Source of the DNA: Christensenella sp. UBA6880
GTDB lineage: Bacteria > Bacillota > Clostridia > Christensenellales > CAG-917
DNA: 14,661 nucleotides
Reading direction: 5' to 3'
NCBI GenBank assembly: GCA_002449145.1
Contig: DKCG01000007.1
Coordinates: 4,860-19,520, forward strand
Shown here: one piece after another, positions 6,745 through 13,766 of the stretch
How the letters are laid out: the number at the start of each line of letters is the position of its first letter
Numbering within the stretch: position 1 is the first letter of the stretch
Notes under the pieces: model-generated
Database searches by the model: none
Told to the model about the DNA's origin: nothing
What the model saw: only the letters and a program-made list of their open reading frames with translations
Made by a program: the position numbers and the translations under genes

Positions 6745-6874
6745 ATTTAAGCGCGATATTTGAGCGTCAGACAAGGAAGCGTTCCTTAAGCGGCAATCCT
6801 AACGTACTAAACCGTACGTGAATTGACGAGCGAGGTGCGCTGACGCCGTATCACGCCAAATAGCGCGCTTAAAT
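6745..6874. repeat. Nested inverted-repeat element B at the 3' end of glgD
   Basis: Outer arms at 6745-6762 and 6857-6874 pair at 17 of 18 positions (left arm ATTTAAGCGCGATATTTG on the plus strand). The right arm contains the glgD stop codon and last isoleucine codon. The core (6775-6845) is homologous to that of element A. Its internal hairpin pairs ACGTAC (6802-6807) with GTACGT (6814-6819). A further stem pairs GCGTCAG (6764-6770) with CTGACGC (6840-6846), and AAGGAA (6773-6778) pairs with TTCCTT (6782-6787). An extra direct copy of the arm start, TATTTAAGCGCG, lies at 6708-6719. No T-run follows on the transcribed strand. Confidence 0.75.
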
Positions 6875-7984
6875 CACCTTGCCCTTGACCACTACCATTG
6901 GGTAGGTCTCATACCCGCTCAACACACGTCCCGGCTGAATGATAACGTCCTTGTCGGTGATGGTGTAATTGAGAGAGGCGTTTTCCATAATGATGGTGTC
7001 TTCCATAATGATGGAATTGCGAATGACTGCGCCTTTTCCAACCTTGACGGAACGGAAAAGAATGGAATTTTCGACCGTACCGTCGATGACGCAACCGTCG
7101 GCGATGATTGAATTTTTGACGTTTGCACCGCCTTTATATCTTGCGGGAACGCTGTCCTTGACCTTGGTGAGAATGGTGGAATGTTTGTAGAACAAGGCTT
7201 CTCTCACTTCGGGTTTGAGCAAGTCCATACTGCGTTTGAAATAGGTCGGGATACGGTCGATGACTGCGACGTATTCCTTGACCTCGTAGTTCATAATGTA
7301 GAGTTCGGAAAGGTTTTCTTGAAGAATGTCCTTTTCGAAGTCGTAGCAGCCGTGCGCGTATGCGTTGTCGACGAGGGATATGAGCAAGTCCTTCTTGATG
7401 AAGTAGACGTTGAGGTTGCATTGTTGCTTGCCCGTGTCGCTTGCCACTGCGTAGCGCATATCGGTGATACGGTGATTCTTGTCCGAAGAAATGATGAGTT
7501 TTCTCGGCGTAATATCGTCGGTTTTGTAGGTGAGAACGGTTATATCCGCGCCCTTTTCGATGTGGAAAGCCTCGATGTCGTCGAAATCGATATTGTAAGC
7601 GATATTCGTGTTGGATATAACGACGTATTCCTCGTTGTTGTTCAAAAGATAGCCGCGCAGATTGAACAACGCTTCGATTTTGCCCTTGTAAACCTTATGC
7701 TCGCTGTTGAACGCAAAAGGCGGGAAAAGCGTAAGACCGCTGTTTTTTCTGTTCAAATCCCAATCGCGACCCATACGAAGGTGGTCCATAAGGGAATTGT
7801 AGTTGTTGCGCGTGACGATGCCTATCGTGGTGATATTTGCGTGTACGAGGTTGGACAGCGTGAAGTCGATAAGACGGTATCTTCCCGCAAACGGCAACGA
7901 AGCCGTGGTGCGATGGATTGTCAAATCGTTAAGATGGCTGTCGGGGTCGGACGCGAACAAAACGCCCATCGTATTGTTTTTCAT
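6869..7984 (-). CDS. glgD: GlgD, ADP-glucose pyrophosphorylase-like partner subunit
   Basis: A 371-residue nucleotidyltransferase-fold protein with a C-terminal left-handed beta-helix of hexapeptide-like repeats (about 285-345, for example NSIIADGCVIDGTVENSILF). It is a GlgC paralogue that has lost catalytic signatures. The N terminus reads GVLFASDPDSHLNDLT where GlgC has GGQGTRL, and SNTNIAYNID stands where GlgC has SGDHIYKMD. Characterised Firmicute GlgD proteins form a complex with GlgC and modulate its activity; I assume the same here. The start ATG lies 12 bp after the glgC stop, with AAGGAGGG upstream whose first bases come from the glgC TAA codon, indicating translational coupling and balanced synthesis. 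Its stop codon lies inside one arm of element B. Confidence 0.95.
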   Translation of the reverse strand: MKNNTMGVLFASDPDSHLNDLTIHRTTASLPFAGRYRLIDFTLSNLVHANITTIGIVTRNNYNSLMDHLRMGRDWDLNRKNSGLTLFPPFAFNSEHKVYKGKIEALFNLRGYLLNNNEEYVVISNTNIAYNIDFDDIEAFHIEKGADITVLTYKTDDITPRKLIISSDKNHRITDMRYAVASDTGKQQCNLNVYFIKKDLLISLVDNAYAHGCYDFEKDILQENLSELYIMNYEVKEYVAVIDRIPTYFKRSMDLLKPEVREALFYKHSTILTKVKDSVPARYKGGANVKNSIIADGCVIDGTVENSILFRSVKVGKGAVIRNSIIMEDTIIMENASLNYTITDKDVIIQPGRVLSGYETYPMVVVKGKVI

Positions 7985-7990
7985 ATTCTT

Positions 7991-7998
7991 CCCTCCTT
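7991..7998 (-). promoter_or_regulatory. Ribosome binding site of glgD overlapping the glgC stop
   Basis: AAGGAGGG on the minus strand, 6 nt before the glgD ATG. Its first two A residues are the last bases of the glgC TAA stop, which ties termination on glgC to initiation on glgD. Confidence 0.85.
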
Positions 7999-9193
7999 AA
8001 CCTATCATTTCGTTTGCGCCGACGACCGAGTTCGGTGCAAGAGTGTAGTTCGGGGCGATTACGCTGATTTTCCACTCGCCCGGATTGCAATGTTCGAGCG
8101 TTTCGCCGACCATACTGTTTTTGCCCACGACCGCGTTCCAGCCTACGATCGAATATCTGACGTCCGCGCCGTCCTCGATGACCGCGCCGGGCATAATGAC
8201 GGATTCTTCTATGTATGCGTCTTTGCCGATTTTGACCGAGTTGGACACTATGCTGTTTTTGACCGTGCCGTTGATGACCGTACCTTCGCTGACGAGGCAG
8301 TTTATGACGTTGCCCGTCGGCGCAACGTAGTGCGGCGGCTCGGCGTTGTTACGCGCGTAAATTTTCCACTTGTCGTCGTCGAGATTGAACTCGTCGCCTT
8401 TGAGGACGTCCATATTTGCTTCCCACAAGGAAGAAATCGTACCGACGTCTTTCCAGTAGCCGTCAAATTGATAGGCGTACATTCTCTGTCCGTCCGCGAG
8501 CATTTTGGGAATGATGTTTTTGCCGAAATCGTTTTCGCTGTTCTTGTCGTTTTCGTCTTCGATGAGGTACTTGCGCAGTTTTTCCCAAGTGAAGATATAA
8601 ATGCCCATAGAAGCCTTCGTGCTTCTGGGATTCTTCGGTTTTTCCTCGAATTCTTCGATTTGTTTGCTGTTCTTTTTGAGGTTGAGGATACCGAAGCGAC
8701 TTGCTTCCTCGATGGGTACGTCGCGCACGGCAATGGTGCAGTCCGCGCCGTTGCGTTTATGCTCTTTGAGCATATCGTGATAATCCATCTTGTAGATGTG
8801 GTCGCCGCTCAGAATCACGACGTAATCGGGGCTGTAATTGTCGATAAAATCTATATTTTGATAGATTGCGTTCGCCGTGCCCTTGTACCACTCGCCCGAC
8901 TTTGCGCCCATATACGGCGGCAAAACGTAGATACCGCCGCTGAGTCTGTCCAAATCCCACGGCTGACCGTTGCCTATGTATTGATGCAACTCGAAGGGAC
9001 GATACTGCGTGAGAACGCCTATTGTATCGATACCGCTGTTGATGCTGTTGGAAAGCGGAAAATCGATGATGCGATACTTTGCGCCGAACGGCACTGCGGG
9101 TTTTGCAACCGACGAGGTAAGCACGCCCAGTCTTGTGCCCTGACCGCCCGCAAGAAGCATTGCGATACATTCCTTTTTGGAAATTTTGCTCAT
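7997..9193 (-). CDS. glgC: Glucose-1-phosphate adenylyltransferase (ADP-glucose pyrophosphorylase)
   Basis: A 398-residue enzyme making ADP-glucose and pyrophosphate from ATP and glucose-1-phosphate, the committed step of bacterial glycogen synthesis. Conserved elements are MLLAGGQGTRLG (12-23), KPAVPFGAKYRIIDFPLSN (31-49), WYKGTANAIYQN (102-113), SGDHIYKMD (129-137) with the catalytic-type Asp131, and EFEEKP (181-186) with the glucose-1-phosphate site lysine Lys185. A beta-helix of hexapeptide repeats occupies about 290-365. In contrast to GlgD, all active-site motifs are intact, so this is the catalytic subunit. The stop of glgB (TAA) is immediately followed by the glgC ATG, and AAGGAGGA lies 7 nt upstream inside glgB, so the genes are translationally coupled. 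Confidence 0.98.
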   Translation of the reverse strand: MSKISKKECIAMLLAGGQGTRLGVLTSSVAKPAVPFGAKYRIIDFPLSNSINSGIDTIGVLTQYRPFELHQYIGNGQPWDLDRLSGGIYVLPPYMGAKSGEWYKGTANAIYQNIDFIDNYSPDYVVILSGDHIYKMDYHDMLKEHKRNGADCTIAVRDVPIEEASRFGILNLKKNSKQIEEFEEKPKNPRSTKASMGIYIFTWEKLRKYLIEDENDKNSENDFGKNIIPKMLADGQRMYAYQFDGYWKDVGTISSLWEANMDVLKGDEFNLDDDKWKIYARNNAEPPHYVAPTGNVINCLVSEGTVINGTVKNSIVSNSVKIGKDAYIEESVIMPGAVIEDGADVRYSIVGWNAVVGKNSMVGETLEHCNPGEWKISVIAPNYTLAPNSVVGANEMIG

Positions 9194-11086
9194 TTATTTT
9201 TCCTCCTTATATTCCGGCTTCAAAAACATAACAGAGTTTTTGGGAATATTGACTTTTATTGAATACGGATAACCGTGCGAGGGTTTTGCGCTCGCTCTGA
9301 ACGAGGGGCGTCTTTCTTCCTCTCCGCCGTACTTTTTGAGCGCGGAATACAAATCCGCTCTGTACGTCACGCCCTCGGGTACACCCATAACGTATTTGAG
9401 CCTTTCGACGGGCGAGAAGTTGACGATGCATATGACGTACTCGCCGTCCGCCGCCTTGCGAATGAAGGATATGACGTTTTGGGAATTGTCGTCCACCACT
9501 ATCCACTTGAATCCGTCGTAGGTGCAGTCGAGTTGCCACATCGCCTTATTTTCGAGATAGAAAGCGTTGAGGTCTTTCATAAACTTCTGGAAGGTGCGGT
9601 GGCGCGGATAATCGAGCAAGAACCAATCGAGTTGTTGAGCGTAATTCCATTCGATGAACTGCGCGAACTCGTTGCCCATAAAGTTGAGTTTCTTGCCGGG
9701 GTGTCCCATCATAAAGCCGTAAAACGCTTTGAGCCCCTCGAACTTTTGATCGTAATCGCCCGGCACTTTGTTTATCATACTGCGCTTGCCGTGTACGACT
9801 TCGTCGTGAGAAATGGGAAGAATGTAATTTTCGCTGTATGCGTACGTGATTGCGAAAGTAAGGTTGTTGTGATTGTCTTTTCTGAAAAACGGGTCGAGGG
9901 ACAGATAATGCAAACTGTCGTTCATCCAGCCCATATTCCACTTGAAATTGAATCCGAGTCCGCCGTCGTAGGCAGGCTTGGTTATCATAGGATACGCGGT
10001 GCTTTCCTCTGCTATTGTGAGCGCACCGTGATACTTTGAAAGTATTGCGGTGTTCATTTGCTTTAAGAAGTCTTTTGCTTCGAGATTGTAATTGCCGCCG
10101 TATTGGTTGGGTGCCCACTCGCCGTCCTTTCTGCCGTAGTCGAGATAGAGCATACTCGCAACCGCGTCGCAACGGATTCCGTCGATGTGGTATACGTCGA
10201 ACCAGAACATCGCCGCGGATATGAGGAAAGATTTGACTTCGTTTTTGCCGAAGTCGTACACCATCGTACCCCACTCTTTATGCTCGCCCTTGCGAGGGTC
10301 GGCGTATTCGTAAAGGGGCGTGCCGTCAAACAGGCGCAGACCTTGCTCGTCGCGCGGGAAGTGCGCAAGCACCCAGTCGAGGATAATTCCTATGCCCGCT
10401 CTATGGCAACGGTCGATAAATTCCATAAGGTCTTTGGGCGTGCCGTAGCGAGAAGTCGGCGCAAACATGCCCGTCGTCTGATAGCCCCAACTTCCGTCGT
10501 ACGGATACTCGGTGAGAGGCATAACTTCGATGTGCGTGTAGCCCATCTTTTTGACATAAGGGATAAGTTCATCCGCCATCGCGCTGTAATTGATGTAGTT
10601 GCCGTCGGCATACTTTTTCCACGAGCCGAAATGAATCTCGTAGATGTTTATGGGCGAGCCGTAGGGATTGTAGTTTTCCCTTTCTCTCATCCACTTTTTG
10701 TCTTTCCAACGGTAACCTGAAATGTCGTAAAGTTTGGAAGCGTTTGCCGGCGCGGTCTCGAAATGCAATCCGTAGGGATCGCACTTGAAAACGGTATCGC
10801 CGTTTTCGGTAGTAATTGCGTATTTATACGCTTGGAATTGCGACGCGCCCGCGACGAAAACCGTCCAAACTCCGTCGTCTTGTTTCTGCATGCGGTTTGC
10901 TTTTATGTCCCAATCGTTAAAATCGCCCACGACCGAAACGGATGCGGCGTTGGGTGCCCATACGGCGAAATCCCAACCGTCTACGCCGTCTTCCGCACTC
11001 GGAACGGGCGAGAACATCTTATGCGCTTGATAATTCGTTCCTTCGTGGAACAAATAACTTGCATAACTGTCTTTTTGTTTTGCCAT
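9194..11086 (-). CDS. glgB: 1,4-alpha-glucan branching enzyme
   Basis: A 630-residue GH13 enzyme that introduces alpha-1,6 branches into glycogen. A CBM48-type domain lies around 35-120 (WDFAVWAPNAASVSVVGDFN). The GH13 barrel begins near 165. Motifs: DWVLAHFPRDE (237-247), GIRCDAVASM (303-312) with nucleophile Asp307, TIAEESTAYP (357-366) with acid/base Glu360, and PISHDEVVHGKRS (424-436) with the transition-state Asp428. Region I usually reads DWVPAHFP or DWVPGHFP; here Leu240 replaces the proline. I start at the ATG 11084-11086 (MAKQKDSY) because GGAGA lies 5 nt upstream. A TTG 30 bp earlier would add ten residues without support. As first gene of the glycogen cluster, with a candidate promoter 60-90 bp upstream, it sets expression of the downstream genes. 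Confidence 0.97.
   Translation of the reverse strand: MAKQKDSYASYLFHEGTNYQAHKMFSPVPSAEDGVDGWDFAVWAPNAASVSVVGDFNDWDIKANRMQKQDDGVWTVFVAGASQFQAYKYAITTENGDTVFKCDPYGLHFETAPANASKLYDISGYRWKDKKWMRERENYNPYGSPINIYEIHFGSWKKYADGNYINYSAMADELIPYVKKMGYTHIEVMPLTEYPYDGSWGYQTTGMFAPTSRYGTPKDLMEFIDRCHRAGIGIILDWVLAHFPRDEQGLRLFDGTPLYEYADPRKGEHKEWGTMVYDFGKNEVKSFLISAAMFWFDVYHIDGIRCDAVASMLYLDYGRKDGEWAPNQYGGNYNLEAKDFLKQMNTAILSKYHGALTIAEESTAYPMITKPAYDGGLGFNFKWNMGWMNDSLHYLSLDPFFRKDNHNNLTFAITYAYSENYILPISHDEVVHGKRSMINKVPGDYDQKFEGLKAFYGFMMGHPGKKLNFMGNEFAQFIEWNYAQQLDWFLLDYPRHRTFQKFMKDLNAFYLENKAMWQLDCTYDGFKWIVVDDNSQNVISFIRKAADGEYVICIVNFSPVERLKYVMGVPEGVTYRADLYSALKKYGGEEERRPSFRASAKPSHGYPYSIKVNIPKNSVMFLKPEYKEEK
9201..9208 (-). 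promoter_or_regulatory. Ribosome binding site of glgC inside the end of glgB
   Basis: AAGGAGGA on the minus strand, 7 nt before the glgC ATG, overlapping the last glgB codons. It confirms the glgC start that abuts the glgB stop. Confidence 0.85.
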
Positions 11087-11091
11087 TACTT

Positions 11092-11096
11092 TCTCC
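11092..11096 (-). promoter_or_regulatory. Ribosome binding site of glgB
   Basis: GGAGA on the minus strand 5 nt before the ATG at 11086. It decides for this start over the in-frame TTG at 11116. Confidence 0.7.
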
Positions 11097-11148
11097 AAAA
11101 GCAAATCCCTTATCAATCAAGGATATACTTCTAATATTATTTACGCTT

Positions 11149-11177
11149 ATTGTAACAAAAAACACGTGCGCATACAA
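11149..11177 (-). promoter_or_regulatory. Candidate promoter of the glycogen operon
   Basis: On the minus strand a -10 hexamer TACAAT (11149-11154) lies 17 bp from TTGTAT (11172-11177). The -10 matches TATAAT at five of six positions; the -35 shares only the TTG. It would give a leader of about 55 nt before glgB and lies past the terminator of the upstream unit, where a promoter is expected. The assignment is by position and consensus only. Confidence 0.5.
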
Positions 11178-11197
11178 GAGTTAAAATGTAAATTTTT

Positions 11198-11231
11198 TGC
11201 AAAAATGCAAAATATGCAAAATTCGTTTTGC
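11198..11231. repeat. TGCAAAA direct repeats upstream of the glgB promoter
   Basis: TGCAAAA occurs three times at 11198, 11206 and 11215, and the inverted TTTTGC lies at 11226-11231. The last direct and the inverted copy form a 6-bp hairpin, GCAAAA (11216-11221) with TTTTGC (11226-11231). The block sits directly upstream of the candidate -35. It may be an AT-rich UP-like element, a regulator site or a second transcription-stop hairpin for ispE. Confidence 0.4.
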
Positions 11232-11238
11232 GAAAATT

Positions 11239-11262
11239 GTTAAAAACGAAACTTTGTTTCGT
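11239..11262 (-). terminator. Rho-independent terminator after ispE
   Basis: On the minus strand ACGAAAC (11262-11256), loop AAA, GTTTCGT (11252-11246), then TTTTAAC. This is a perfect 7-bp stem with a short loop and a T-run beginning inside the stem, 15 bp beyond the ispE stop. It separates the two-component/ispE unit from the glycogen operon. The stem is modest in GC content, so termination may be partial. Confidence 0.65.
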
Positions 11263-11277
11263 GCTTTTGTAAGATTT

Positions 11278-12051
11278 TTATTTGACGAATCCCGAAATTG
11301 CAAAAACGGTGCTTCCGCTTCCGGACATAAAAATTTTGTCGAATCCCCTCTCTTTCAACTCGTCGCAAGCGGCTTTTATTTGCGGATTGAGAATTCGGGC
11401 AGGTTCGAAAAGGTCGTTTCTCGCAACTTCGATTGCTTCAAAAACGGTCGTCGGAACGTTTGCGACGTCGAATTTTTCGCCGCACAGTTCGTCGAGCAGT
11501 TTATAGCATTTTCCGCTGTCGCTTCCGCCCTTTGCAATAATCTCGCACACCTCGATTTTGCCTTTGCTTTCCAGTTCTTCTATAACTTCGCCAACGCCCG
11601 AAACTCGGCACACGCCGCCGTGAACCATATACGGCACGTCACTGCCCAAAGATAGCAAAAACTCGACATCTAACGGCATATTTTGACCTTTTTCGCGCAG
11701 ATATTCGATTGCGGCTTTATACACGCCCGCAATCGCCGCCGACGAGCCGCCGAGTCCTGCGCCGAGAGGTACGCCCTTGAAAATTTCAATCTTTCCGCCC
11801 ACTTGCAAACGCTTTGCGATTGCGTCGAATTTGTCGCGAGCAAAGGCTAAAAATCTTTCCTCGTTCAATCCGTCGAAACCGCCCTTTACGAACAAGTCGA
11901 ACCCGACTTTTCCGTCTACGGGGAAAAACTCGACTATATCCGCGTATTTTTCATACGGATACATAATCATATCGAGGGTGTGCATATTCCCTCTTTTGCC
12001 CGTTACGGCAAGCGAAAGATTGAGTTTTGCAGGCACTTTTGCGGCAATCAT
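11278..12051 (-). CDS. ispE: 4-diphosphocytidyl-2-C-methyl-D-erythritol kinase, short and divergent
   Basis: A 257-residue GHMP-family kinase predicted to phosphorylate CDP-methylerythritol with ATP in the non-mevalonate isoprenoid pathway. Features: KVPAKLNLSL (5-14) with Lys9 at the substrate position, MHTLDMIM (23-30), glycine-rich ATP loop PLGAGLGGSSAA (95-106), LGSDVPYMVHGG (135-146) with candidate base Asp138, RNDLFEPA (211-218), and MSGSGSTVFAI (242-252). It is shorter than the usual 280-290 residues. The ATP loop has one glycine fewer than the common GLGGGSS form and lacks the usual Asn or Asp after it. The loop before His24 is also contracted. The ATG at 12049-12051 overlaps the kinase-gene stop as ATGA, with GAGG (12062-12065) upstream. 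Upstream in-frame starts would only extend into the kinase gene. Another GHMP kinase activity cannot be excluded. Confidence 0.85.
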   Translation of the reverse strand: MIAAKVPAKLNLSLAVTGKRGNMHTLDMIMYPYEKYADIVEFFPVDGKVGFDLFVKGGFDGLNEERFLAFARDKFDAIAKRLQVGGKIEIFKGVPLGAGLGGSSAAIAGVYKAAIEYLREKGQNMPLDVEFLLSLGSDVPYMVHGGVCRVSGVGEVIEELESKGKIEVCEIIAKGGSDSGKCYKLLDELCGEKFDVANVPTTVFEAIEVARNDLFEPARILNPQIKAACDELKERGFDKIFMSGSGSTVFAISGFVK

Positions 12052-13766
12052 TTTTGCGAATCCTCGCTTAAATCGAGCGTAATATCGAACTCGGTGTTGT
12101 AACCCTTTATAGGCTCTTTTGCAAGTTCGATATTTCCGCCGTGCATAGTGACGATTTTTTTGCAAACGGCAAGTCCGAGACCAGAGCCTTGATTGTTGCG
12201 GGATTTTTCGCCCACCACGAACGCCTCGAACACGTCTTTTTTCGATTCCTCGTTTATGCCGAGTCCGTTGTCCGCGATTGCGATTTTCACCTTGTTGTCT
12301 TCTCTTTGAACGCTGAAAAGCAACGTCGAACCCTTCGGCGTGTACTTGAAAAAGTTGCCCGTTATATTCTCGAACACGCGCAAGAACTGCCCTTTGTCCA
12401 AGTCGCAAACGAGACGTTCTTCACAAATCTGTGCGTCGAGGTTGTAGCCGCGTATCTCGAACTCGTCGTATATTCCCGCAAGGAAACTTCTTGCAAGTTC
12501 CGCAACGTCGCAAGGCTTTTTGTCAAGCGCGAAGTCGGGGTGTTCGAGTTTGTTGTACTCGTAAAACTGATTGATTAGCGCAACCATTTGGTCGGATTTG
12601 GTAAGGATTATCTGCAAATACTTTTGCTTGTCCTCGTCGCTCACCAAACCGTCTTTTATAGCCTTCGTAAAGCCTTGAATTATGGTGACGGGAGTTTTAA
12701 GGTCGTGCGACAAGCCTGCAAGCATACGTTGTTTGTCCGCTTCGAGCGCAAGTCGTTGCTGCTCGCTCGCGTCGAGAAGGTCAACCATCTCGTTGAAACT
12801 GTCGTAAAGATGTTCAAACTCTTTCGAGCCTTTGTAATTCAAATGCTCGTGCTTTTCTTTCGACGGGAACGTCGTCATAGCGTAAGACAACACCGCAAGC
12901 GGTTTTTGAACGTGCTTGTTGATGTAGCGTATGTAAAACACCATAACAGTTGCAAACAACGCAAGAATACAAAGCACGATAACCACGATAAACAAATACA
13001 CGACTGCGGTGTTGTTTTCGTTTTCGGTGAGAAAAACGGCGTAATAATCCACGCCGTCCGCCCCCTTAAAGGAAAGACGATACAGCCTTTGTTCGGAATG
13101 TGCGGCGTTGTAGGTGAGGTATTCGTACTCACGTTGCGTGAAACTCGTTTTGGTTGTGGAAATGGACGACGAAACGATATTGTACAATCCGTCGTCGCCC
13201 TTGCTCAAAAGATAGTAACGCTCTTGCGGGTTGCCCTCGCTGTCGTTGTAACTTATGGTGACGAGATAGTTGTATTTATCGGTTGCGAGTTTGAAATTGT
13301 GCACTGCTCTCGTTTCGCCGACGTTGTAGCGGACAATGCAATCGAGTTCGCCTTGCGTGTAAACGCCGCTTTCGGTGCGAGTTGAATAAACGGTGTTTCC
13401 GTCCGCCGTGACGACTTCGAGCCACCCGTTGTCGCCGAGAATTCTGTTTGCCGGAATCTTTTGATAGTTGCCGTTTTCGAGATAGGATTTATAGTCGGAA
13501 ATATTCTTTTGCCGTATGTTTATGCCGTTTGGCGAAAACGCCCAGTTGACCAAAATAAATATGGCAACCACGCCCAAAATTATAATCAGCGAAAAGGAAA
13601 CGAAACTGCGAATAAGCAACGCAAGGAAACTTGCGTTGTCGATGTGCGGCGCGTTTTTCATTCTTTTGTTGCGCCCGCTTTTTTTGCGATTATCGTCACA
13701 ATCGACGCTTAAAGCACCGTTTTGCAACTCATAATCCTCGTTTTCGTGCAGTTTATTGTTTTTCAA
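12048..13766 (-). CDS. Sensor histidine kinase (HAMP, HisKA, HATPase)
   Basis: A 572-residue membrane kinase. A charged cytoplasmic tail of about 45 residues precedes membrane segment 1 (46-74), an extracytoplasmic sensor region (75-252), membrane segment 2 (254-280), a HAMP-like linker (280-332), and a HisKA box LSHDLKTPVTIIQG (352-365) with phospho-accepting His354. The ATPase domain has N box ENITGNFFKYTP (466-477), G1 IADNGLGI (497-504) and G2 GSGLGLAVCKKIV (527-539). The sensor part contains GWLEVVTADGNTVYS (114-128), suggestive of a PAS/Cache-like fold. It overlaps the regulator gene by 14 bp and its start would be TTG (13764-13766); an internal ATG at 13659-13661 (Met36) is the alternative, and neither has a strong ribosome site. 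The partner is the adjacent regulator; the signal is unknown. Confidence 0.93.
   Translation of the reverse strand: MKNNKLHENEDYELQNGALSVDCDDNRKKSGRNKRMKNAPHIDNASFLALLIRSFVSFSLIIILGVVAIFILVNWAFSPNGINIRQKNISDYKSYLENGNYQKIPANRILGDNGWLEVVTADGNTVYSTRTESGVYTQGELDCIVRYNVGETRAVHNFKLATDKYNYLVTISYNDSEGNPQERYYLLSKGDDGLYNIVSSSISTTKTSFTQREYEYLTYNAAHSEQRLYRLSFKGADGVDYYAVFLTENENNTAVVYLFIVVIVLCILALFATVMVFYIRYINKHVQKPLAVLSYAMTTFPSKEKHEHLNYKGSKEFEHLYDSFNEMVDLLDASEQQRLALEADKQRMLAGLSHDLKTPVTIIQGFTKAIKDGLVSDEDKQKYLQIILTKSDQMVALINQFYEYNKLEHPDFALDKKPCDVAELARSFLAGIYDEFEIRGYNLDAQICEERLVCDLDKGQFLRVFENITGNFFKYTPKGSTLLFSVQREDNKVKIAIADNGLGINEESKKDVFEAFVVGEKSRNNQGSGLGLAVCKKIVTMHGGNIELAKEPIKGYNTEFDITLDLSEDSQK

Larger units (their letters stand above)
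6219..6868. other. Repeat-rich non-coding gap between glgD and glgA
   Basis: No credible gene is present in these 650 bp. From low to high coordinates it holds the glgA leader with its ribosome binding site (6226-6230), a cluster of short perfect hairpins (6305-6412), about 145 bp with no recognised feature (6413-6558), an intergenic repeat resembling the GTCATTC type (6559-6594), a 9-bp stem (6606-6646), one module of the dispersed repeat (6652-6708), and element B (6745-6874), which runs into the glgD stop codon. The gap looks like an accumulation site for non-coding repeats inside an otherwise compact operon. Confidence 0.7.

Noticed and set aside
2167..6874. CRISPR array or tandem repeat interpretation of elements A and B
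   Set aside because: There are only two copies, 4.5 kb apart, with internal stems and no regular repeat-spacer pattern.
6869..7984. GlgD as a second active pyrophosphorylase
   Set aside because: The GGQGTRL and SGDHIY motifs present in GlgC are replaced, so independent catalysis is unlikely.
7181..9262. 693-residue open frame on the plus strand
   Set aside because: It lies antisense to glgC and glgD, which have full family motifs and good ribosome sites. Its own translation has no recognisable domain and reflects codon bias of the real genes.
11087..11116. Ten-residue longer GlgB starting at TTG
   Set aside because: GGAGA is correctly spaced only for the ATG at 11086.
12052..12408. N-terminal extension of ispE to a 376-residue frame
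   Set aside because: The extension lies inside the histidine kinase ATPase domain in another frame and is rich in Arg; IspE homology begins at the ATG at 12051.
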